Source of the DNA: Mycoplasmatota bacterium
GTDB taxonomy: Bacteria; Bacillota_I; Bacilli_A; Izemoplasmatales; Hujiaoplasmataceae
NCBI GenBank assembly: GCA_016342455.1
Contig: JAEIOE010000010.1
Span: 1-51,992, forward strand
DNA length: 51,992 nt
Direction: 5' to 3'
The notes under the pieces were generated by a model. It worked only from the letters and a program-made list of their open reading frames with translations. It was not told the origin of the DNA and searched no databases. The number at the start of each line of letters is the position of its first letter. Positions within the stretch are counted from its first letter, which is position 1. This document shows positions 24,864-33,739 of the stretch, in pieces. Position numbers and translations under genes: made by a program.

Positions 24864-25532
24864 TTATTTCTCAAACTTATATCCTATTCTATACACGGTT
24901 TTTATATAAGAACTTGTATCTCCTAGTTTTTTTCTTAAACGCTTAATATGAGTGTCTAAAGTTCTTTCATCACCAAAGTATTCATAACCCCATACTTTAT
25001 TTAAAATAGTATCACGCGATAATACAATACCCTTATTGTGGATGAACAGATTGAACAGCTTCCATTCCTTATTATTTAAATCTAATTCCTTAAAGTCACG
25101 ATAGACTTTACATTTAGCTAAGTCATATTTTAAAAGTCCATAAACTTTTAAACCTGAATTATCAGTAGTGTCATACCTTTGTAAAACAGCTTCTACTTTC
25201 TTAATCACTAATTTAGGACTATAAGGTTTTTTTACAAATTCATCAATTCCTAAGTCATAGCCTCTTATCTGATTTTCATCATCAGATAAAGCGCTAAGCA
25301 TAATGATTGGAGTATTATTAGATTCTCTGACTTCCTTACAGACATCAAATCCACTAATCCCCGGCAGCATGACATCTAATAAAATAAGGTCATATGTGTT
25401 TTCGTGGAAAAGTTCTAAGGCTGTTTCTCCATCATAAACTTGATTTATAAGTGCTTCCTTAAAAGTATCTTTTAAATAATCATATAAGATATCATTTAAG
25501 TCTGAATCATCTTCTACTATTAAAAATTTCAT
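24864..25532 (-). CDS. OmpR/PhoB-family response regulator
   Basis: A 222-residue regulator. The receiver domain (1-118) has the acidic pair D8/D9, phospho-acceptor D53 in LILLDVMLPG, S80, and K102 before Pro. The C-terminal winged helix (about 127-222) ends in YIKTVYRIGYKFE, as in OmpR/PhoB proteins. This class binds tandem direct repeats of 11-base period. Such repeats occur at the divergent gene at 25667 and at two more promoters in the block. I infer that it activates them, because the boxes sit 10-11 bases ahead of the -10, in place of a -35. Confidence 0.92.
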   Translation of the reverse strand: MKFLIVEDDSDLNDILYDYLKDTFKEALINQVYDGETALELFHENTYDLILLDVMLPGISGFDVCKEVRESNNTPIIMLSALSDDENQIRGYDLGIDEFVKKPYSPKLVIKKVEAVLQRYDTTDNSGLKVYGLLKYDLAKCKVYRDFKELDLNNKEWKLFNLFIHNKGIVLSRDTILNKVWGYEYFGDERTLDTHIKRLRKKLGDTSSYIKTVYRIGYKFEK

Positions 25533-25609
25533 ATCTTATCCTCACTATGATAAATAATAACATATTTAGAGTAAATAATAAATATGACTCAGTTAAAATC
25601 TTTTTATTA

Positions 25610-25643
25610 TTTGTCAAAGATTTGTCACTTATTAATATATAAT
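25610..25643 (+). promoter_or_regulatory. Response-regulator box and -10 of the membrane paralogue gene
   Basis: TTTGTCA (25610-25616), four bases, then TTTGTCA (25621-25627): direct repeat with an 11-base period. TATAAT (25638-25643) follows ten bases after the box. The box ends 39 bases before the ATG at 25667. It lies in the region divergent to the response regulator gene. Confidence 0.75.
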
Positions 25644-25666
25644 AGAGTATAAGGAGATGATTATCT

Positions 25667-26572
25667 ATGAAGCGTTATCGAATACTCGTATCATTCTTAT
25701 TATTGTTCTTATTATCTGGACTTGTTTATCAAACAAGAGCGGATATGGGACCAAAACCAACTTCAACTGTTCAAATAATTGGAATGGATGAAGAATACTA
25801 TTTTGATCTATTGTATGAAATCAGTGATTATGAATTTAAGGTTTTAAATGACGATGAATTGTTACAACAAATAGAATATGATTACTATAAAGATGATTTT
25901 CCTGATTTGTTAAACGGATATAGAGATAGTGATGGTTTTGCTTCTTATACTTTATATGAAGGTATTCCTCATTCTATCAAAGAAACAGAAGCCAATACTT
26001 TTCTTTGCGGATACTTTTCTCCGCCAAGTATCTTTAAAGTAGTTATCATTACTGAATCAGGTAAAATGTTTGTATCTGAGATTGTGAATAAGACAGCATT
26101 CAATGCTAGTTTTACCTATGATCTTAGTACCGTAGCTGTTAGTGATGATCAAGATTTATATTTAAATGCAGGTGCCATATCTGAAGTAGCTCCTTTTAGT
26201 ATTGTTAATTTTATATTAATGTTAGCTATACTAGTAATAGTTACTCTAGTTGTTGAGCTCCTTATCTTATACGCTTTTGGTTATAGAGATAAGAAAGTAT
26301 ATATAAAAGTAGGGATTGTTAATTTAATTACTCAAATAATTCTACAATTGCTTATTCTGTATGGATTTGTATATGTATGGAATGTTTTTGGGGCTTTTGC
26401 ATTCTTAGTATTAGGAGAAATCGGAGTATTCATTACAGAAATAATCGCTTATCGAATAATATTAAAGGAAAGATCAAAAGGTAGAGCTTTTGTTTACGCA
26501 TTGGTAGCGAACCTAGCTACTTTCATCTTAGGATTAATCAGTTTAGGTTATTTAGCTAGTATTGTAAGTTAA
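25667..26572 (+). CDS. Membrane protein, signal peptide plus C-terminal helices (paralogue of 21292)
   Basis: A 301-residue protein: signal sequence to about residue 25, then ADMGPKPTSTVQI at the start of an extracellular region of about 150 residues containing YRDSDGFAS, and four helices after residue 180 including ELLILYAFGYRDKKVY. The order and the FGYR motif match the protein at 21292. It is the gene next to the response regulator, divergently transcribed, with a repeat box upstream. It probably sits in the cell membrane with its soluble part outside. Function unknown; an envelope-stress or surface role is inferred from context. Confidence 0.7.
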   Translation: MKRYRILVSFLLLFLLSGLVYQTRADMGPKPTSTVQIIGMDEEYYFDLLYEISDYEFKVLNDDELLQQIEYDYYKDDFPDLLNGYRDSDGFASYTLYEGIPHSIKETEANTFLCGYFSPPSIFKVVIITESGKMFVSEIVNKTAFNASFTYDLSTVAVSDDQDLYLNAGAISEVAPFSIVNFILMLAILVIVTLVVELLILYAFGYRDKKVYIKVGIVNLITQIILQLLILYGFVYVWNVFGAFAFLVLGEIGVFITEIIAYRIILKERSKGRAFVYALVANLATFILGLISLGYLASIVS

Positions 26573-26598
26573 AAATATTGAAGTTTTTTATTTTTTGC

Positions 26599-26633
26599 TT
26601 TGTCAAAACTTTGACACAATCAATTGATAAACT
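26599..26633 (+). promoter_or_regulatory. Response-regulator box and -10 of the VWA lipoprotein gene
   Basis: TTTGTCA (26599-26605), four bases, then TTTGACA (26610-26616), again with an 11-base period. A -10-like TAAACT (26628-26633) follows 11 bases later. The box ends 40 bases before the ATG at 26657. Confidence 0.7.
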
Positions 26634-26656
26634 GTTTACATAAGGAGATGAATGAT

Positions 26657-28174
26657 ATGAAAAAATTAATGTTTATATTTTTATTAACAATAGGATTATT
26701 TTTAGTAGGTTGTTCAGAATCTATGGAGTATTCAACTACTATGCTAGCTTATAATATTGCCATAGAAGCTGAAAGCAATGAGGAATATGCCGATATATCT
26801 GAAAACAAGTTTATCAGTGTAAGTGATATGCCTGTTTCCACATTCTCAGCGGATGTAGATACTGCAGCTTATTCCATTATTAGAAAAAAATTAATGCAAG
26901 ATGAATTACCAAATAGAAATGCTGTAAGAATTGAAGAGATGCTTAATTACTTCACATATGACTTAGATACACCAATTGGTAATGAAGTCATACATGTTAC
27001 AAAGGAATTAAGTGACGCTCCATGGAATGAAGATCATCAATTATTAATGTTAGGATTAAAAACAGAGGATATTATATATGAAAACGCAATACCTTCTAAC
27101 TTAGTATTTTTATTAGATGTATCTGGTAGTATGAATAGTGCTGATAAATTACCTTTATTAAAACAAGCTATTATTCTATTAGTGGGTGAATTAAGAGCAT
27201 CAGATAGAATTTCTTTAGTTGTCTACGCTGGTTCAGCAGGTGTTGTCTTAGACGGCGCAGATGGCTCAGATAAAGAAAGTATTATTGACGCAATCAATTC
27301 ATTAGAAGCTGGCGGTTCTACTGCTGGTGGAGAAGGTATCAACCTTGCATATAATGTAGCAGCTACTAATTATATCGAAGGTGGAAATAATAGAGTGATC
27401 TTAGCTACTGATGGAGACTTTAATGTTGGCGTATCAAGTGATGCTGCTTTAGAGAGATTAATCACTCAAAAGAAAGAATCTGGAATATTCTTATCAGTTT
27501 GTGGATTTGGTACTGGTAACTTAAAAGATAGTAAGATGGAAACATTAGCTGACAAAGGCAATGGAGTATATTACTATATAGATAATCTATTAGAAGCTAA
27601 GAAAGTCTTTGTGGAAGAAATGGGTGGAACCTTATTAACTGTAGCTAAAGATGTTAAGTTACAAGTTGAGTTTAATCCCGCTTTAGTAAAAGGATATCGT
27701 TTAATCGGTTATGAAAATAGAATTTTAGATTATAATGACTTTAATAATGATGAAGTGGATGCTGGAGATATCGGTGCCGGACACGAAGTCATTGTATTAT
27801 ATGAAATTATTCCATTTGGTTCCGATGAAGTGATTGATGAAGCTACTTACGAAATACCTGAAACATTAAAGTATGATGGAGAAAACTACTTAGATCAAAT
27901 GCTAACATTATCAATAAGATATAAAGCACCTGATTCTGATGTATCTGAAAAGAAAGATTATGTAGTATATGATTCAGATTTTACAGAAACACCATCAGAT
28001 AATTTCTTGTTTGCTTCAAGTGTCGCTGAGTTTGGAATGTTATTATTAGATAGTGAATTTAAATATAATTCTAGCTATAATGCAGTCATTGCGAGAGCTA
28101 CTGATGTATACAACGATGATTATAAAGAAGAATTTATTGAATTAGTAAGAATAGCACAAAGATTACAAGATTAG
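26657..28174 (+). CDS. VWA-domain lipoprotein, YfbK-like
   Basis: A 505-residue surface lipoprotein. The lipobox is FLVGC with Cys19. Residues about 48-135 form the YfbK-type N-terminal domain (FSADVDTAAYSIIR). The von Willebrand A domain starts near residue 146 with the full metal-ion-dependent adhesion site: D154-V-S-G-S158, a Thr in GGSTAGGEG, and Asp in ATDGDFNVG. The C-terminal 150 residues match the DUF3520-like tail. I chose the ATG at 26657, because AAGGAG (26642-26647) fits this start and not the upstream ones. It likely binds a protein ligand through Mg2+ outside the cell. The leader is shared with the lipoprotein at 22687. Confidence 0.85.
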   Translation: MKKLMFIFLLTIGLFLVGCSESMEYSTTMLAYNIAIEAESNEEYADISENKFISVSDMPVSTFSADVDTAAYSIIRKKLMQDELPNRNAVRIEEMLNYFTYDLDTPIGNEVIHVTKELSDAPWNEDHQLLMLGLKTEDIIYENAIPSNLVFLLDVSGSMNSADKLPLLKQAIILLVGELRASDRISLVVYAGSAGVVLDGADGSDKESIIDAINSLEAGGSTAGGEGINLAYNVAATNYIEGGNNRVILATDGDFNVGVSSDAALERLITQKKESGIFLSVCGFGTGNLKDSKMETLADKGNGVYYYIDNLLEAKKVFVEEMGGTLLTVAKDVKLQVEFNPALVKGYRLIGYENRILDYNDFNNDEVDAGDIGAGHEVIVLYEIIPFGSDEVIDEATYEIPETLKYDGENYLDQMLTLSIRYKAPDSDVSEKKDYVVYDSDFTETPSDNFLFASSVAEFGMLLLDSEFKYNSSYNAVIARATDVYNDDYKEEFIELVRIAQRLQD

Positions 28175-28191
28175 AGATAAATACAATAAAG

Positions 28192-28224
28192 AAATCCCCG
28201 CTCAAATTAATGAGTGGGGATTTT
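28192..28224. terminator. Intrinsic terminator between convergent genes
   Basis: AAATCCCC-G-CTC pairs with GAG-T-GGGGATTT, followed by TTATTT. It serves the VWA gene and may also serve the convergent GH81 gene. Confidence 0.8.
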
Positions 28225-28251
28225 ATTTATTGTTATTAAATGCTATATTTC

Positions 28252-31110
28252 TTAATTAAGTTCAACTTTGGTAAATGAATTGCTCGATACTTCTACCGAA
28301 TCATATAAGCCATTTGAATCATAGAAGTTAACGGTCTTTGATTCATCGCTGACATTCCAAATCATTGCATATACTGTTTCATCTTCTGTTATATAAACGG
28401 TAGAGGATACTCCTATTTGGATTTCCATCCAAATATCACTGTTTCTTCTCCCCAAAGACTCTAAAGCGTGAATCATCCAATAAGTTCCAACTAGTTCCGC
28501 TGTGTAATCATCATTCAATATTTTAGTTGAATCAAATTCTTGTATCGCCACACTTGAGTCGACGATAGCTTGTATCGCCCACATATTAGAATACCAAGTA
28601 TCTATTACTCCATCTTTAGCAGCTAAATACGTTGCATATATAGAACTAAATTTAGTATAATCATCATCGTTTAATGCATAATTTGTTAAGTATTCTCCTG
28701 TTGGTAACCATTGAATACCATAAATGAAAGTAGGATTAGCCCCAAACCATGTGGCGTAATCATGCTTCCCTCCCCAAATCATTCCAGCAACATCAACATA
28801 GTCACCGAATTTAGGATCCCAGTTTTCTTCATCATAATCAAACCAGTATTCCTTAATAGCACTTATTTCTGTTACAAATCCATAAATAGCAGCTTCCATT
28901 CTTTCAGTATCCTCAGTAGCTAATGCCCATAAATATCCTGCATTCCAAGAATTTAGCGCTTCTGAAGTAGATTCTAAGTTGTTTCCCTCTGCAAACGTTC
29001 CAAATCCATGTGCCCAAGAGTGTCCTGCCCAAGCATCAAAGTTTCTTAAGTATTGAAAATCAGAGCTATTCTTTGTTGGATACATATAATCATCCAATAA
29101 CAAATCGACCATATCTGCGTAATCTGTTACAAATGAACTGTCATACATCGCTAATACAGATGCTGCATAGATTAAGTATCCATGAGTAAATGAATGGTCT
29201 GATAAAGTAGAAGCTGTCGCGAAGTCATCATTAGAGTAATATACACTTCCCCAAGCATTATTATAGAATAAGAATTTTTCATCTGAGGAATTGCTATAAG
29301 TAAACCAATCAACTAATAATGTTCTTAGTTTCGCAATTAACTGAAACTCTATGGCTGTTTCTCCTGCTTGGTTCGCTATAATAATTCCTTGAGCTAAAGG
29401 ATATAATGCTTTAGAATTCCAATAAGGCCCTTCATTATTATAAAAACCATCAGGATCTTGTGTATCAATTTCTGTATTTAAACTATTTAAGTAAGTAACT
29501 AAATCTGTTTCAGAATATTCTGAATTATCTGGTAATGTATATCCTGGTAATAAGCCATTGAATGATAATTCTGTTTGAAAGTAATTCCCTTCCATCACTT
29601 TTAACGTTCCTCTTACTGTTCTATATGAGTATTCAGTTAGTGAAGCATCTGAATACTTATAATGATGTGGCATTAAAGCGAGAACTGTATTCATACTTAA
29701 ATCTGTTCTTAAAGATTGTGTATTAAAGAGGTAATCTGTATATACCATACTTGCTTGATAATCTATTTGGAAATCTGTTATCGAGTTATTAATTAAGTTG
29801 TAACCATGGTTATGATAATATGCCGCTTCTGATAAATCATTAATCGCAACTACAGAAATAAAATTACCATCCCCTAAGCTCATACTAAGAACATTATTGT
29901 TCATCGTAAATACTGTATTTAGTGGTGTATTTACTAAATAGTATTTATCAGAATATTCAGGTTGTCCAACAGTTGCCGGTGGTGCATTATCATATCCAGA
30001 ATGTCTATGAACATATTTAATGATAATTGCATCTCCAGAATGAGAGTTTGCGTTAATTAAGTTTCCTGCTAAATCATAAAACTCCACTAAAGCTCCTGAT
30101 TCCATCGCTATCGTTAACGCTTCTAAATTTTCAGTTTCCGCAAATATATAAGGAGAACCTTGAACTAAAGAAACTACCACTTCATCTATATTAGAACCAT
30201 TATTTCTCATAGCTACCTTAACTGAGTTATCAGAATAATCAATTACTTCAGTCACGTATCCAAGGTTTAAATCACTTGATTTTAAATATAAGTCTTTTAT
30301 TGCAATTGGAAACTGAGCAATCGTTTGAACGTCATTTACATTCCAGTATTGAACAAAACCATCCTGCGGATTGGTTATTTCCATTCCTTCATTAGAAAAA
30401 GCTACTCTTAAAGGGTTGGTATATATTCCATTCCCGCCTCCGTAGTTCTGTACTAATAGGCTTGTCCACCAACCAGATGAAGGTATTGCATCAACTAATA
30501 AATTGTTTGCTAGATAGTTTGGATTGACAGGATGTGCAATACTAGAGTTAGAACCTGTATAGTAAGATCCTTCTCCGGCACTAATTATCCCGTTTAACCC
30601 AACAGGTCTTTGAATATTTGATTCTATATAAGTACCATTTATCACATTGATTGTTCTAGTGGCTGATAATGTATCTCCATTATAATTTATATAATAGTGT
30701 AGTTGGTAAGTTCCTATACTACCAAAATCAACAGCACCAGAAACATTTACAAAAGCAGTGATATCCGTTCCAAATTCAGATTCAGCACTTACATCATTCA
30801 TCACATTAAAATAATGTCCTAGTATCACATTAGTATCTTCAATACCAGAAATTGTGGCTATCGTATCCTCAACTGGAATCGTTGTGATTTCAGTTGTAGT
30901 ATTTTGTGTTGTAATTGGTATGGTTGTTGTTTGTATAGTCGTTTGAGTGCTTGTTTCAGCACTTGTTTGAGTAGTTGTTGAATCTTGAGTTGTAGAAGAA
31001 ATCAAAGTTGTATCTGTTTGATAAACTGATGTTGTAACACTGGTTCCTTCAGTACAGCTAACTAAAAATAGTGATATCGCAATAAATATCCATATAAGAT
31101 GTTTTTTCAT
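28252..31110 (-). CDS. GH81 endo-beta-1,3-glucanase lipoprotein
   Basis: A 952-residue lipoprotein (lipobox FLVSC near residue 19). A Thr/Ser-rich linker follows (about residues 22-77), then an Ig-like domain (about 78-155), and a glycoside hydrolase family 81 catalytic region to near residue 870. The family signature is clear: DAWAGHSWAHGFGTF followed by NNLESTSEALNSWNAG, which holds the acid (Asp) and the two Glu of the active site. A small C-terminal beta domain ends the protein. It should cleave beta-1,3-glucans such as laminarin or callose outside the cell. I chose the ATG at 31110 because AAAGGAG precedes it. The promoter has an extended -10 and a LacI/CcpA-type palindrome. Confidence 0.88.
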   Translation of the reverse strand: MKKHLIWIFIAISLFLVSCTEGTSVTTSVYQTDTTLISSTTQDSTTTQTSAETSTQTTIQTTTIPITTQNTTTEITTIPVEDTIATISGIEDTNVILGHYFNVMNDVSAESEFGTDITAFVNVSGAVDFGSIGTYQLHYYINYNGDTLSATRTINVINGTYIESNIQRPVGLNGIISAGEGSYYTGSNSSIAHPVNPNYLANNLLVDAIPSSGWWTSLLVQNYGGGNGIYTNPLRVAFSNEGMEITNPQDGFVQYWNVNDVQTIAQFPIAIKDLYLKSSDLNLGYVTEVIDYSDNSVKVAMRNNGSNIDEVVVSLVQGSPYIFAETENLEALTIAMESGALVEFYDLAGNLINANSHSGDAIIIKYVHRHSGYDNAPPATVGQPEYSDKYYLVNTPLNTVFTMNNNVLSMSLGDGNFISVVAINDLSEAAYYHNHGYNLINNSITDFQIDYQASMVYTDYLFNTQSLRTDLSMNTVLALMPHHYKYSDASLTEYSYRTVRGTLKVMEGNYFQTELSFNGLLPGYTLPDNSEYSETDLVTYLNSLNTEIDTQDPDGFYNNEGPYWNSKALYPLAQGIIIANQAGETAIEFQLIAKLRTLLVDWFTYSNSSDEKFLFYNNAWGSVYYSNDDFATASTLSDHSFTHGYLIYAASVLAMYDSSFVTDYADMVDLLLDDYMYPTKNSSDFQYLRNFDAWAGHSWAHGFGTFAEGNNLESTSEALNSWNAGYLWALATEDTERMEAAIYGFVTEISAIKEYWFDYDEENWDPKFGDYVDVAGMIWGGKHDYATWFGANPTFIYGIQWLPTGEYLTNYALNDDDYTKFSSIYATYLAAKDGVIDTWYSNMWAIQAIVDSSVAIQEFDSTKILNDDYTAELVGTYWMIHALESLGRRNSDIWMEIQIGVSSTVYITEDETVYAMIWNVSDESKTVNFYDSNGLYDSVEVSSNSFTKVELN

Positions 31111-31140
31111 TTTGGCTCCTTTAAGCTTTGGTTTTAAACT

Positions 31141-31178
31141 ATTATAACATAAATTAGTCAAAACCGAAAACGTTTTCG
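31141..31178 (-). promoter_or_regulatory. GH81 promoter with LacI/CcpA-type operator
   Basis: On the minus strand an extended -10 TGTTATAAT (31149-31141) follows the perfect 14-base palindrome CGAAAACGTTTTCG (31165-31178), which overlaps the -35 region. The palindrome core AAACGTTT is typical for LacI-family regulators, including CcpA sites. Repression by a sugar-responsive regulator is inferred. Confidence 0.65.
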
Positions 31179-31204
31179 CTTATTAAAATATTGAGTAATT
31201 TAAA

Positions 31205-31226
31205 AGCGCTGCAATTTCGCAGCGCT
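31205..31226 (-). terminator. Intrinsic terminator after XRE gene
   Basis: AGCGCTGC pairs with GCAGCGCT around six bases, and TTTT follows on the minus strand. The stem includes part of the XRE stop codon. Confidence 0.7.
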
Positions 31227-31971
31227 ATCGTTTTTTCTGTTTCCAAATTAATTTTGCTCTGGTTCTTCTTTCTACTTTTTCAGCTAAAAAACCACTAAGT
31301 CCTTCTAGGTTATATTTAGGAACATATACTTTTTCTCCCTTTAATACAAACAATAACATAAAATCGGTCTTATCAATAAAATAGTTTAAGAATTTATAAT
31401 CAATATACTTTTCTTTTAAATCTGGATGAATATATACTAAATGATCTTTAAAAAAGTGAAGTGTATATTTATTATGAAGCGCTAATGTTTTTTTCATATT
31501 TCGATAAATATAATAAGGAAATACTGAAAATGAAATCAATAAACTGACTATAAATATGATAAATAAAACTATTTTGAATTCTCTTGAAGCGCTAGAAGCA
31601 GAAAAAATAGATTGAATAGCTATCAAAAAGAAAAATAGAGTAATTCCATATAGTATAGAACCCTTTACATTTTGAGTATACATAAAGTCTCTAATATATA
31701 TTGTTCTCTTATTATCTTCATAAGAAACACTATATAATGCTTCCTTCTCTAATTCAAGTGTACTAATTTTTTCTTTTAAGCCTGTTAATACATCTAAAGA
31801 TATATTAAATAGCCTAGCTAAAGCTATTAGATTATCCATAGACGGAGAAGCTTGGTTCGTTTCCCATAGACTAATACTTTGTCTAGACACATTTAGTTCT
31901 AAAGCTACTTTTTCTTGAGATAATCCTAATTCTTTTCTTAGCTCATATATTCTGTTTCCATAGTCCATCAT
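31225..31971 (-). CDS. XRE-family regulator with membrane helices
   Basis: A 248-residue protein. Residues 5-63 are an XRE/Cro helix-turn-helix (LGLSQEKVALELNVSRQSIS, then WETNQASPSMDNLIALARLF). A linker follows, then two hydrophobic helices near 108-128 and 137-157. A C-terminal basic domain of about 80 residues comes last. This places a DNA-binding domain on a membrane-bound protein. It starts at one of two adjacent ATG codons. It precedes the GH81 gene but a terminator separates them, so regulation of GH81 is not implied. Confidence 0.8.
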   Translation of the reverse strand: MMDYGNRIYELRKELGLSQEKVALELNVSRQSISLWETNQASPSMDNLIALARLFNISLDVLTGLKEKISTLELEKEALYSVSYEDNKRTIYIRDFMYTQNVKGSILYGITLFFFLIAIQSIFSASSASREFKIVLFIIFIVSLLISFSVFPYYIYRNMKKTLALHNKYTLHFFKDHLVYIHPDLKEKYIDYKFLNYFIDKTDFMLLFVLKGEKVYVPKYNLEGLSGFLAEKVERRTRAKLIWKQKKR

Positions 31972-32052
31972 ATCACCCTACTATATTATATATAATTCTT
32001 ATTTATTTATCTACCAAATACGTTAGTAAAACTGTCAAGTATCGCTTGCTTT

Positions 32053-32712
32053 CTAATATATATCTAAATTTTTATTAATTTGTATTATATCTTTCAATAA
32101 CTTTATTAGTTTTGTGTAAGTTTCTCCCACTTCATCTCGCTCTAAGCCACCTTCAACAGTTAAAGCATAGTAAATGTAAAACAATACTTCATCTTGCTTT
32201 ATCGCAATATAACTTTTTTCATATTTAGAAGCTAAAGTAGTATGGTTTTCAATAATTTGTGGTTTTAACTTATTCTTATTCTTTAATTCTATAACAGAAT
32301 ATACATTAGAATTCTTTATATTCTTTGTTAAAATAATTTCTTCAGAATATTTAAAGCTTTCACCAACTAAGCTGCCGATTACAAAATTCGTTCTTGATAC
32401 TGAATCATAGTTTATTCTATCAATATAATTATCTAAGATATGAGAATCTTTATCATAGAAAACTTGTCTTGTAGAAAATGACGGATTTTCTATCTCTCCA
32501 TTCATTATTTTATATCTGAAACTAGCTATGTTTTTTGCTCTTTCCTTTTTAGAATTTTTATCATCAATACCCCAAAACACAACTATAAGAATTAAAGTTA
32601 CAATTAGCAATATACACAACCAATATATCTTGTATTGTAATGCAACAATAAAACCTATAAGAATAAATGGTATTGAAACAACTCTTATAACTAACTTTTG
32701 TATTTCATTCAT
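32053..32712 (-). CDS. Hypothetical protein with two N-terminal helices
   Basis: A 219-residue protein with two hydrophobic helices in the first 50 residues and a soluble, charged C-terminal domain of about 165 residues. No family is recognised. It starts two bases after the stop of the flavin reductase gene with AAGGAA upstream, so the two are co-transcribed. Confidence 0.6.
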   Translation of the reverse strand: MNEIQKLVIRVVSIPFILIGFIVALQYKIYWLCILLIVTLILIVVFWGIDDKNSKKERAKNIASFRYKIMNGEIENPSFSTRQVFYDKDSHILDNYIDRINYDSVSRTNFVIGSLVGESFKYSEEIILTKNIKNSNVYSVIELKNKNKLKPQIIENHTTLASKYEKSYIAIKQDEVLFYIYYALTVEGGLERDEVGETYTKLIKLLKDIIQINKNLDIY

Positions 32713-32714
32713 GC

Positions 32715-33638
32715 TTATTTCCTTTTCTTTTCTCCACTACGTTTATCATTAATTATATCCATTTCATCTGAACCAATTTCTATTACATCATGTTCTCTAG
32801 CCCATTTTGCACAACCTTCTAATGCTGCTTTCAAAAAGATTCTCGGTACTCTTGTCAATCTTTTACAAGCATCATCTGTAAAATGAATGTCTGGATCTAT
32901 CCTATCAGCCGCATATCTAACAGTTGATATATCTATCTCTTTAGGAGCCGGTATTGGTTCTGATTTATATTTCTTAGAAGAAGTATACCAAAAATTAGTA
33001 TTATCTCTATAACCATAGTCTACAGGTATTTTCGGGAAATTATTTGCTTTTACACCGTCAATGATTGATTGATAATATTTATCTTCCATCAGTATTTTAT
33101 CTATCTTAAGGATGAAATGCGCTCCCATTTTAGATGTGATACCATTAAACATTCTATAAGGCGGTTCATAACCTTCTAAGTTTCCCGCTTTATCTTTAAA
33201 TGCATCTTCTAATTCAGATACCCAAGTACATTCAAATACTTGGAAAGCTTCAGATACTATCTGAGGTCTTTGTTCTTTATCGTTTACTTGAGAATCCTCT
33301 AATGTTAGAGATAACTTTGCCATCTTCTCTTTAGAAGTATCTCCAGGAAAGCCTAATCTCACAGTTTCCTTAAAATACGTTTTATTATCCGGTAAAAAGT
33401 TTAAAGCACATTTTGGTCTTTTTAGTAAATGCTGCGCAGTGTTTGAGCTGTTTCTACAACTTAAAATCATAGCGTAGTAATCTTTACCCGCTACATAGTA
33501 TGGAAAACAAAGAGAATAAGATCCTAGGGATGTATTTCCTTCATCATCTAATGTAGATATAAGTATGGTAGGCATTGGGAAAAAGCTTGATGTTTGATAG
33601 AAATTATCAACAATTCTTAAATCTCTAAAATTTGGCAT
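32715..33638 (-). CDS. Flavin reductase-like protein with PCP_red-like C-terminal tail
   Basis: A 307-residue protein. Residues 1-200 form an FMN-binding split barrel of the flavin reductase family (FPMPTILISTLDDEGNTSLG at the start, NSSNTAQHLLKRPKCALNFL in the middle). Residues about 248-300 (DIHFTDDACKRLTRVPRIF, then CAKWAREHDVIEIGSDEM) match the small PCP_red domain found at the end of light-independent protochlorophyllide reductase subunits and in some redox proteins. It lies just upstream of the 219-residue protein and divergent to a nitroreductase. It probably reduces or carries flavin, with the tail as a partner-binding module. The fold call is good; the tail is my pattern match. Confidence 0.72.
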   Translation of the reverse strand: MPNFRDLRIVDNFYQTSSFFPMPTILISTLDDEGNTSLGSYSLCFPYYVAGKDYYAMILSCRNSSNTAQHLLKRPKCALNFLPDNKTYFKETVRLGFPGDTSKEKMAKLSLTLEDSQVNDKEQRPQIVSEAFQVFECTWVSELEDAFKDKAGNLEGYEPPYRMFNGITSKMGAHFILKIDKILMEDKYYQSIIDGVKANNFPKIPVDYGYRDNTNFWYTSSKKYKSEPIPAPKEIDISTVRYAADRIDPDIHFTDDACKRLTRVPRIFLKAALEGCAKWAREHDVIEIGSDEMDIINDKRSGEKKRK

Positions 33639-33739
33639 TTTATCTCCTTATATTCTTAGTAAATTATCACTAAATAATATTATATCATTTTTGAATTGCT
33701 AAATGTATTTAAAACTGTGATTTTAAAAGTTTAAATTAT

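Noticed and set aside
31225-31971. XRE regulator as repressor of the GH81 gene
   Set aside because: A strong terminator separates them, and the GH81 operator has a LacI/CcpA-type palindrome rather than a site suggested for this protein.
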